This document shows positions 61,184-64,000 of a stretch of DNA of 64,000 nt, piece after piece (within the stretch, counting starts at the first letter, position 1; each line of letters opens with the position of its first letter). The position numbers were made by a program, and so were the translations under genes. The notes below the pieces were generated by a model that was not told where the DNA came from, did not search any database, and saw nothing but the letters and a program-made list of their open reading frames with translations. The stretch spans positions 2,356,501 to 2,420,500 of the forward strand of contig JAXDDX010000018.1 of the NCBI GenBank assembly GCA_034670405.1, in the 5' to 3' direction. The stretch is from Hoplostethus atlanticus. Lineage: Eukaryota; Chordata; Actinopteri; Trachichthyiformes; Trachichthyidae.

Positions 61184-62920
61184 AGTTTTTTTCAAATTGT
61201 TGTCACACCTATGTATTCTCCTAATACTCAGTCTGAATTGTTTTGGTCTTTTAACAACTAATACCAGATATTAACTCAACAAAACTATTGCCTAGTGTTG
61301 TAGTGTGGTAGAAGCAACAAATGGTTTATTGTGTCAAGTAAAGAGGTGTAAACACACATAAACTCATACATCCTCATGACAGCCGGAAAGCAGGATGTGA
61401 TCACAATTGTGGTTGAAAGGAATTGGAAATGTGATTTCTTTTTTTTTTTGGCATCACAATCTGGAATTGACATTGAAATGTGCAAACGGAGGGAGAATGA
61501 TTGGGAGATGTGTTTCCTAATAACCATTTCAAATCGGCCCTTGGCACCTGAGACTCAGTCACGTAACGAGATGCAGAGTAAATATGCTGGGCAGCCGACA
61601 GGTGATTGATAGCTACAAGAACTTTGCCTCTTTCCCGTGGCATGTTTGGAGAATGGTGCTCTCCTTTTTTATCACTTTCATGTGCTCTCCAACGCAGCCT
61701 GTGAATATTGACACAAGACAATCATAACAGAGATCTGCTCAGCTATTTTGACACCTGCCTTAAGGCACATAAAGAACAATGGCAGAGCTCTCCCTGTATC
61801 ACTGTTATATCAGCAGGGAACTACAACTTTCACGGCTTATTATTTTTCCCTCCATTCTCCCTCGCCCGTCGCTGAATAAATGTCAAGCTTTACTCTTGCT
61901 CTGTAAAGAGGCTAAGGACTTATGAATCTGTAAATGGAAAGGTTAATGCATTCTTAAATTAATCAGTGACAGACTCCATCAGACTGTGGCTTTTTCTAGT
62001 GCGCTGCCTTTAATTCTATTTTTCACACATAAATAATGCAATGGACGAGGCAATAGTTACATACTTAGATTATTCTATATTTACTTACTTATCTAAGGCC
62101 TTTCCTCCTCCAGTATAATGCAATATTTAGCTCCATAATCCTCATTGACAGGCATTGTGTTTTTGTCGGCGTAGAAGTAATCCAGAAGAAGGTGTGGCAA
62201 CTTTACCAATATCATGACTGTCTCCCTTCTCTAATAGTATGAAGTAATAGTAATATTTCTCTAATAGTGGACATTATTTCAGCCTCTTATTTACTCATGG
62301 AACTGAGTTAGCTAAAATAAAAAAAAGAAGCAATAAACAATAAGAGTTCCTTATTGTGCTCTCATATTTGTAAATATACATTTCAGTACATATTCATGAG
62401 AGCAATGTGGGAGCGAAGAGAAATAAATGCTGAATTATTTAGTGTTTATTTCACATCAGATCCATCCAATATAAACAGAATTGAAATGTACCAAGTGCTG
62501 ACGTTGCCTTGTGTGTTATTGCTCATTATCCAAAAAAAAAAAAAAAAGGTCACTTAGCTCTGAAAGCTCTTTATGAAAAATACACACCGCAGACACATAG
62601 CATTCTGCATAGCTCCACTCTGCATGAAAGTCTCCATATCATCAGTACTATTGGATGTATTCACCCATTCTTTATTATGTAAAGGCATATGTAACTGTGC
62701 TTGGTGTGTCTTGTTCCTCCTAGTCTCCATGTGGGTAAGAATGACCTTCTGACCTTCTACGATGGTGACGACCTGACGGCCAACATCCTGGGCCAGTACA
62801 GCGGCACAAAGCCCCACTTCAAGCTCTATACCTCCATGGCTGATGTCACCATCCAGTTTCAGTCGGATCCTGCCACCAACATCTACGGCTACAACAATGG
62901 ATTTGTGGCCCACTTCTTTG
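18009..62920 (+). CDS. sez6: SEZ6 (seizure-related 6), central part, nine exons
   Basis: SEZ6 is a neuronal type I transmembrane protein with a Thr-rich N-terminal region, three CUB and five sushi (CCP) domains, implicated in dendrite branching and synapse balance. Visible exons: 18009-18720, 19218-19339, 34944-35136, 50405-50590, 51613-51781, 52326-52492, 52624-52818, 53716-53854 and 62724-62920, giving Thr-rich region, CUB1, sushi1, CUB2, sushi2 and CUB3. All introns are GT-AG and junction phases agree except exon 2 to 3. The choice of SEZ6 over SEZ6L rests on remembered family sequence: the CUB2 motif NYSNNLTCHW, EDDDR followed by PPVYDSYEVEYLP, CYEPFVKYGNFSS, AVCSGEITDSAGVVLSPNWPE and FTSMADVTIQFQSDP all fit SEZ6. 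Signal peptide, last three sushi domains, membrane segment and tail are outside the window. Fish may carry duplicates (sez6a/sez6b); I cannot say which this is. Confidence 0.95.
18721..19217 (+). other. sez6 intron 2 (497 bp)
   Basis: GT-AG intron, GTAGGT donor and CTCTTCCAG acceptor. No further feature seen. Confidence 0.8.
19218..19339 (+). CDS. sez6: sez6 exon 3: first half of CUB1
   Basis: A 122-base exon with acceptor TCTCTTCCAG and donor CAG|GTCAGT. It encodes LCSLNFTDPEGNIE, then VECNYLVTVYLGYGIEVQ. The two cysteines are the expected first disulphide pair of a CUB domain. Asn-Phe-Thr is a possible N-glycosylation site. The exon needs one base from upstream and ends in phase 0, which joins correctly to exon 4. 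It is a few residues shorter than the human counterpart between the two cysteines. Confidence 0.93.
19984..20063. repeat. CA/TG-rich imperfect repeat
   Basis: Eighty bases of alternating purine-pyrimidine sequence (CACACGCACGTGTGCATG type), degenerate rather than a pure dinucleotide run. Such alternation can adopt left-handed DNA. Confidence 0.7.
21402..22221. mobile_element. hAT-type MITE, about 820 bp, with 8-bp target duplication
   Basis: The left end reads TAGAGTTGGGTATCG and the right end reads, reverse complemented, TAGGGTTGGGTATCC, so the termini are inverted repeats. Directly outside are GCTGTCAC (21,394-21,401) and GCTGTCAT (22,222-22,229), an 8-base direct duplication with one mismatch. 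Eight-base duplications and TAG-starting short inverted ends fit the hAT superfamily. No transposase is encoded. Inside, a segment ending AGAAAATAAAGTGCAATT is duplicated (around 21,655 and 21,710). Confidence 0.82.
23064..23122 (+). mobile_element. Retroelement 3'-tail-like fragment, copy 1
   Basis: The stretch GGGAGTTTTTCCTTGTCC...GGGTCCAAGGTTGGGGGGTGTCG resembles the conserved 3' region of an abundant fish LINE/SINE family, as I recall it. A related copy lies at 55,701-55,815. No coding part is attached. Confidence 0.5.
23722..23758. repeat. (TTATG)n microsatellite
   Basis: Seven or so copies of the pentamer TTATG, with one interruption (TTCATG). Confidence 0.9.
24121..24642. mobile_element. 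Tc1/mariner-like MITE, copy 1
   Basis: The left end begins CAGTGGGGTCCAAAAG after a TA, and the right end carries CTTTTGGACCC, its reverse complement. This end sequence is of the type found in Tc1/mariner-derived fish MITEs. The interior is AT-rich and non-coding. A second, inverted and partial copy is present at 61,043-61,310, sharing the TCTGGTATTAGTT...AAAAGACCAAAACAATTC block and the right end. Confidence 0.65.
24775..25803. mobile_element. Inverted-repeat element, about 1.03 kb, ~70-bp ends
   Basis: The segment at 24,775-24,850 (a T/G run, GGAAGCTTCCCCTGC, GACACACCTGCTA, a T run, CATGACC) is matched in reverse complement by 25,733-25,803 with few changes. The ends hold the palindrome GGGGAAGCTTCCCC. 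This is the layout of a non-autonomous DNA transposon. No target duplication is clear and the interior has no recognisable transposase. The interior includes GC-rich GGTAGGGGCGGGTAGGGG at about 25,350. Confidence 0.7.
30824..30850. repeat. (GT)n microsatellite
   Basis: GT dinucleotide tract with one C interruption, followed by GA-rich sequence. Confidence 0.85.
34944..35136 (+). CDS. sez6: sez6 exon 4: second half of CUB1
   Basis: A 193-base exon with acceptor TGTATTCTCAG and donor G|GTGAGC. It encodes VLNVSVLEGEQVTLEDTGG, then ILANESVLMRGLVVRSWSNQ and ISIRFRSDHQPNSGSVLLHYEG. The strand pattern is that of the C-terminal half of a CUB domain (ANES...I-V-F-S...G-F-H-Y-). NVS and NES are possible N-glycosylation sites. 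Starts in phase 0, ends in phase 1. Confidence 0.93.
36026..36060. repeat. (TTA)n microsatellite
   Basis: About eleven copies of the TTA trinucleotide. Confidence 0.9.
36347..36369. repeat. (CT)n microsatellite
   Basis: About eleven CT dinucleotides. Confidence 0.9.
37338..37465. repeat. (CTAT/CTGT)n tetranucleotide repeat
   Basis: About 128 bases of CTAT units passing into CTGT units with scattered CTTT and ATGT variants. The gradient from one unit to the other suggests point mutation followed by expansion. Confidence 0.9.
37995..39332 (-). pseudogene. piggyBac-type transposase, decayed
   Basis: Read on the minus strand from ATG at 39,332 to a stop at 37,995. The start gives MTSKQTFSVNEVLSQLFDS; an acidic segment then continues in another frame and meets stops. 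Core blocks follow: DLDVTHLQAYIGLLILAGVY, KSKGEATASLWNADTGRAIF, YNPGPHLTVDECL, CPFRQYIPSKPAKYGIKIWA, LLKRKLTMLGTVRKNKPELP, GGVDNLDKVTATYSCQG. The end is a Cys-rich CVKCKKYVCKEH...CRSC finger, as in the C-terminal domain of piggyBac transposases. Several internal segments are missing (after GRAIF, after IKIWA, after EGLNGHN, before GGVDN), removing parts of the DDE/DDD catalytic core, and frameshifts separate the blocks. It cannot encode an active enzyme. This family cuts and pastes at TTAA sites. Confidence 0.9.
39408..39417 (-). promoter_or_regulatory. TATA box of the piggyBac transposase
   Basis: ATATAAAAGG on the minus strand, about 76 bases before the transposase ATG at 39,332. Position and sequence suit a core promoter. 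The large inverted-repeat element is inserted about 90 bases further upstream. Confidence 0.6.
39539..39692 (+). repeat. Subterminal TTTGATTGATGAC motif cluster (left)
   Basis: Near-identical copies at 39,539, 39,557 and 39,618, with weaker variants at about 39,587 (ATTGATTGAT), 39,643 (TTTGATCGAC) and 39,677 (TTTGAATGATG). The same cluster is mirrored in the right arm at about 43,748-43,902. Repeated subterminal motifs are commonly binding sites for a transposase or other element protein; that role is inferred. Confidence 0.65.
39839..40340 (+). repeat. ~84-bp tandem repeat, left arm, about 6 units
   Basis: Each unit contains GACATNTGGAAATGCTATGG, then TTTTAGTTTTATGTTCATTA, then ACTGACCACACGGCAAACAA and a GGGGCAATGG segment. 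The outermost and innermost units are the most diverged, with central units nearly identical, the usual picture for a tandem array under unequal exchange. Units begin near 39,929, 40,014, 40,098, 40,182 and 40,266, plus one degenerate unit before. Confidence 0.9.
40940..42016 (-). CDS. Six-exon gene of unknown function inside the inverted-repeat element
   Basis: Minus-strand coding exons: 42016-42004, 41900-41850, 41733-41653, 41542-41489, 41397-41287, 41181-40940. All five introns are GT-AG and all interrupt the frame in phase 1. Lengths 13, 51, 81, 54, 111 and 242 sum to 552 bases, that is 183 codons plus TAA. The start ATG is preceded by a TATA box. The product is hydrophilic: ECNTIEDLTEAS near the start, basic LKERRP in the middle, a likely nuclear signal PKAKRTR near residue 100, then an acidic-aromatic stretch LQLDSWTDDDIALWDRSDFG. 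No family is recognised; a nuclear regulatory protein is only a guess. The last 44 bases lie inside the left arm. A strong alternative donor (AGG|GTGAGC) near 40,990 could splice to a further exon in the arm. The exon-5 acceptor is the weakest call. Confidence 0.72.
42138..42146 (-). promoter_or_regulatory. TATA box of the inverted-repeat element gene
   Basis: GGATATAAG on the minus strand, about 120 bases upstream of the ATG at 42,016. A CACGTG E-box (42,205-42,210) lies about 60 bases further upstream, exactly at the inner edge of the right arm. Spacing fits an RNA polymerase II core promoter with a short 5' leader. Confidence 0.6.
42201..43933 (-). repeat. Right inverted arm (1,733 bp)
   Basis: Reverse complement of the left arm, longer by 256 bases, which is three tandem-repeat units. 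Its inner end forms the upstream part of the element gene's promoter region, while the same sequence in the left arm supplies the gene's last codons. The arm therefore also holds an inverted, non-expressed copy of the gene's 3' end. Confidence 0.92.
42849..43602 (-). repeat. ~84-bp tandem repeat, right arm, about 9 units
   Basis: Same unit as in the left arm, inverted. Units recur near 42,912, 42,996, 43,080, 43,165, 43,251, 43,336, 43,421 and 43,506 with spacings of 84-86. Because the unit length is often not a multiple of three and stop codons are rare in some frames, the array gives spurious open frames rich in Cys-Pro and His; these are not genes. Confidence 0.9.
50031..50050. repeat. (GA)n microsatellite
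   Basis: Ten GA dinucleotides. Confidence 0.9.
50347..50383. repeat. (CTTC)n microsatellite abutting the exon 5 acceptor
   Basis: About nine copies of the TTCC/CTTC tetramer, followed by TTTATCCTTTTCCTTCTCACCAG. The repeat extends the polypyrimidine tract of the sez6 exon 5 acceptor, which ends at 50,404. Confidence 0.92.
50405..50590 (+). CDS. sez6: sez6 exon 5: sushi (CCP) domain 1
   Basis: A 186-base exon, acceptor CTTCTCACCAG, donor G|GTAAGA, phase 1 at both ends as usual for one-exon sushi modules. It encodes AFVLSCAFPKEPAGGEVSV, then GEAYFRCFTGYRLQGPKMLTC and WSGKEPRCVG. The four cysteines (SC, RC, TC, RC) and the conserved Trp before the last cysteine are all present. NAT is a possible glycosylation site. 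Confidence 0.95.
50591..51612 (+). other. sez6 intron 5 (1.0 kb)
   Basis: GT-AG intron between sushi1 and CUB2. It ends in a (CT)n run at 51,583-51,600 that supplies the polypyrimidine tract of the next acceptor. No other feature seen. Confidence 0.85.
51583..51600. repeat. (CT)n tract before exon 6
   Basis: Nine CT dinucleotides, thirteen bases before the acceptor AG at 51,611-51,612. Confidence 0.9.
51613..51781 (+). CDS. sez6: sez6 exon 6: first half of CUB2
   Basis: A 169-base exon, acceptor CGCTCATCTAG, donor CAG|GTGGAG. It encodes ASCGGMIKNATYGRIVTPGF, then PGNYSNNLTCHWVLEAPEGH and LHIHFEKVALAEDDD. This has the canonical CUB start CGG, the P-x-P/GFPGNY motif and the C-x-W core, plus NAT, NYS and NLT sites. 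It ends in phase 2 and joins exon 7 to give an Arg. The donor is weaker than the others (GTGGAG), but the reading frame across the junction fits the family. Confidence 0.95.
51782..52325 (+). other. sez6 intron 6 (544 bp)
   Basis: Splits CUB2. Contains a (GT)n microsatellite about 80 bases after the donor. Acceptor TGTGTATTTCAG. Confidence 0.85.
51863..51892. repeat. (GT)n microsatellite in intron 6
   Basis: About fifteen GT dinucleotides close to the weak exon 6 donor. Confidence 0.9.
52326..52492 (+). CDS. sez6: sez6 exon 7: second half of CUB2
   Basis: A 167-base exon ending G|GTATAT. It encodes LLIKNGNNIDSPPVYDSYEV, EYLPNEGVLSTGRYLFVEFT and TDGTVTSTGAAIRYEG. The PPVYDSYEVEYLP block is strongly SEZ6-like. 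Starts in phase 2 and ends in phase 1. Confidence 0.95.
52624..52818 (+). CDS. sez6: sez6 exon 8: sushi domain 2
   Basis: A 195-base exon, only 131 bases after exon 7, acceptor TTTGTGTGCCAAG, donor G|GTGAGT, phase 1 at both ends. It encodes CYEPFVKYGNFSSSDSAYS, VGAVVEFSCDPGYTLEQGS, VVIECVDVQNPQWNETEPAC. Four cysteines and the conserved Trp are in place; NFS and NET are possible glycosylation sites. Confidence 0.95.
52819..53715 (+). other. sez6 intron 8 (897 bp)
   Basis: GT-AG intron between sushi2 and CUB3, acceptor GTGTGTGTTACAG. Contains a CT-rich segment near 53,215-53,275 and no other feature. Confidence 0.85.
53716..53854 (+). CDS. sez6: sez6 exon 9: first half of CUB3
   Basis: A 139-base exon, donor GT|GTAAGA. 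It encodes VCSGEITDSAGVVLSPNWPE, AYDKGQDCIWGIHVEEDKRI and MLDIQ. This is the highly conserved CUB3 start with its cysteine pair and the C-I-W core. Phase 1 in, phase 2 out. Confidence 0.95.
54346..54399. repeat. (AC)n microsatellite, about 27 units
   Basis: The longest pure dinucleotide tract in the window. Confidence 0.95.
55701..55815 (+). mobile_element. Retroelement 3'-tail-like fragment, copy 2
   Basis: Contains CAAGGTTTCTTCCAAGG, TTTTCCTTGTCC, GGGTCCAAGGTTGAGGGGTG and GGGCTATACAAATACATTTG in the order found in an abundant fish retroelement 3' tail, as I recall it. It shares the middle block with 23,064-23,122. Confidence 0.6.
56195..56219. repeat. (GT)n microsatellite
   Basis: About twelve GT dinucleotides. 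Confidence 0.9.
57031..57623. mobile_element. MITE with TACAGTTTTTCTCAGT ends
   Basis: The left end TACAGTTTTTCTCAGTCGCT is matched in reverse complement by AGCAACTGAGAAAAACTGTA at the right. The ends start with TA, as for Tc1/mariner-type elements. The interior is non-coding with repeated TTTGCAAA-type words. Confidence 0.7.
57624..58035. mobile_element. Second, tandem MITE copy (right half)
   Basis: Ends at GCTAGAAAAACTGTA, related to the right end of the preceding element. Its internal words follow the same order (a GTGCCAAAGCATTTGCAA block, then GTGCACAAATGA, then TTTGAGAATTTCA). It appears to be a diverged second copy whose left end is missing or overlapped. Confidence 0.5.
58110..59850 (-). 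mobile_element. L2-like LINE remnant (reverse transcriptase fragments)
   Basis: Minus-strand translation gives, in broken frames, LDQSGFKA, then STGVPQGLVLGL and HHYSYDTQLYL followed by HHLKLNHSKTEML, and further on blocks resembling the region after the polymerase domain (QTFSQRGV, IIHTECCSL). These correspond to the QSGFR, GVPQGSVLGP, YADDTQLYL and LNxxKTE motifs of L2/CR1-clade LINE reverse transcriptases. The catalytic YADD is altered to YSYD. Frameshifts and stops show it is dead. Endpoints are approximate. Confidence 0.82.
61043..61310. mobile_element. Tc1/mariner-like MITE, copy 2, partial
   Basis: Begins CAGTGGGATCCAAGAG and shares, inverted, ACTAATAC...TTTTACTC...TGATACTTCTT and GAATTGTTTTGGTCTTTTAAC with the element at 24,121-24,642. 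It is interrupted by the (GATA)n tract. Confidence 0.6.
61115..61183. repeat. (GATA)n microsatellite, about 17 units
   Basis: A 69-base uninterrupted tetranucleotide tract lying inside the second Tc1-like MITE copy. Confidence 0.95.
62724..62920 (+). CDS. sez6: sez6 exon 10: second half of CUB3
   Basis: A 197-base exon, acceptor TTGTTCCTCCTAG, donor G|GTGAGG. It encodes LHVGKNDLLTFYDGDDLTAN, ILGQYSGTKPHFKLYTSMAD and VTIQFQSDPATN, then YNNGFVAHFFG. The LTFYDGDD and TIQFQSDP blocks are CUB calcium-site-like and strand motifs conserved in SEZ6. Phase 2 in, phase 1 out, so a sushi exon is expected next; none is seen before 64,000. Confidence 0.95.
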
Positions 62921-64000
62921 GTGAGGCTCTGGTTTTTGCTAACATATTGGGGTTTTTTTTTAGCTTTGATTGTGATTGTGATGTGATTTTCCTGAAAGAT
63001 TCTCTCTATTTTCCTTTTCAGCTCAGAAAATGTACTAAAAGAAAACTATTTTGATCACAATCAGAAGCTGGATTATAGGGAAAAAAACAATAACAGAATT
63101 TGGAATATGTTATTCCTATGATCTTGGTAATTCCAGTCAAAGCTCTAATATCATCAAGCACCACATTCTGGAGTCGCTCCACTGACAGGTCCTGAAAGGC
63201 TGACTTTGTGGACTCAATAGAGTGGAGTGTTTGAGCTTCTAAAGCCAAATGTGTGTGTTATGTACTAAGAACCAGTTAGTGTACCATACCCTTGGTGAAT
63301 CACAGTGTTCACATCGGTCTTCTATTAGTTGAGCAGCTTCAGGAAGTGCTGTTTGATAGCATCACACATTAAACTGCTTGCCGTCTTCATTCAAGCTTCG
63401 AGAGCGACGCGTTCACAGTCACGTTATAAATCATGACTTAACTGTGCAAGATCAGGAGAATAATATATGTGGACTTTCCTTTCAAAAGACAGACTGAAAC
63501 AACAAACCTCTGCTAGAACTTAGTGAGAGGGAGAAAAGACTAACGAGTGTGGAATACAAAATGTTAGTCATGCACAGAAGCCAGCAGGCTCCCAGTTGGA
63601 AAAGCACAGCTTTATCTCTCTCTGTCTGTCTTCTGAATTAGCCCAGGTGCACAGGATTAGACAACAACAAACACAGAAACATAATAATAGGCTACATTTC
63701 CACATCAGCTGGAAAGGCCTAGTGCTTTGTGTGCTTGGCCATGTGTGCTGCAGTTACAGAAAGGCGGATCGGCCAGTGCCAAACCACATGCTGCGTTCCT
63801 CTTGGCAAACATCACAGGCTTCTCTCCCTTCTAATTTACATTTTTCTCCTCAAGCACCATTATTTAATACATATAGAGAACAGACTAGAATCTGGTTCAT
63901 TCCCTGCAGAGGAAGCTGTTGTGTATTATCATGAGATAGTAATAAGTCCCTTAGAGTCTGGATCCAGCGGGATAAAGTTAAAGTTTAAAAGTTCTTCACA
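62921..64000 (+). other. sez6 intron 10, incomplete
   Basis: Starts with GTGAGG and runs to the window edge. I see no sushi-type exon and no transposon signature. Confidence 0.75.

Larger units (their letters stand above)
53855..62723 (+). other. sez6 intron 9 (8.9 kb) within CUB3
   Basis: Contains a long (AC)n tract, a retroelement tail, two tandem MITEs, an L2-like LINE remnant and a Tc1-like MITE with (GATA)n, each listed. The stretch 55,250-55,690 is very AT-rich with TTTAAAT/ATTTAAA-type motifs in both orientations, probably a degraded repeat. No nested gene was recognised. Confidence 0.8.

Overview
The window looks like non-coding-rich vertebrate DNA from a ray-finned (teleost) fish. 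It has GT-AG introns of 0.1 to 16 kb, many CA, GT, GATA and CTTC microsatellites, and typical fish transposon debris (hAT-, Tc1- and piggyBac-type elements, an L2-like LINE, and a common fish retroelement 3' tail). No tRNA, rRNA or CRISPR is visible, and nothing suggests bacterial organisation.

The one recognisable host gene is on the + strand: the middle of a SEZ6-family gene, best matched to SEZ6 itself (seizure-related 6, a neuronal type I membrane protein with CUB and sushi domains). Nine exons (18,009 to 62,920) encode the Thr-rich N-terminal segment, CUB1, sushi1, CUB2, sushi2 and CUB3. The signal-peptide exon is probably upstream. Sushi 3-5, the membrane segment and the cytoplasmic tail are probably downstream of 64,000. 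All junctions are in phase except exon 2 to exon 3, where one surplus base near 18,707 shifts the frame just before the donor.

Region 1-18,008 is upstream or first-intron sequence with simple repeats and a small foldback element. The 15.6-kb intron at 19,340-34,943 holds a hAT-type MITE with an 8-bp target duplication (21,402-22,221), a Tc1-like MITE (24,121-24,642) and a 1.0-kb element with ~70-bp inverted ends (24,775-25,803). The 8.9-kb intron at 53,855-62,723 holds a retroelement tail, two tandem MITEs, an L2-like LINE remnant on the minus strand and a second copy of the Tc1-like MITE that contains a (GATA)n expansion.

The most unusual object is in the 15.3-kb intron at 35,137-50,404. 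A decayed piggyBac transposon (transposase on the minus strand, 37,995-39,332; right-end motifs to about 44,250) is split by a 4.43-kb element, 39,507-43,933, made of two almost identical inverted arms (1,477 and 1,733 bp) around a 1,217-bp centre. The arms differ in length by three units of an ~84-85-bp tandem repeat. The element is flanked by a 4-bp direct repeat, ATAG. Its centre carries an apparently intact six-exon minus-strand gene: every intron is GT-AG and phase 1, the coding exons total 552 nt (183 codons plus stop), and a TATA box lies upstream. The product is small and acidic with a basic nuclear-signal-like patch, and I do not recognise it. Near-identical arms and an open spliced frame suggest a young, possibly active long-inverted-repeat mobile element of unrecognised family.
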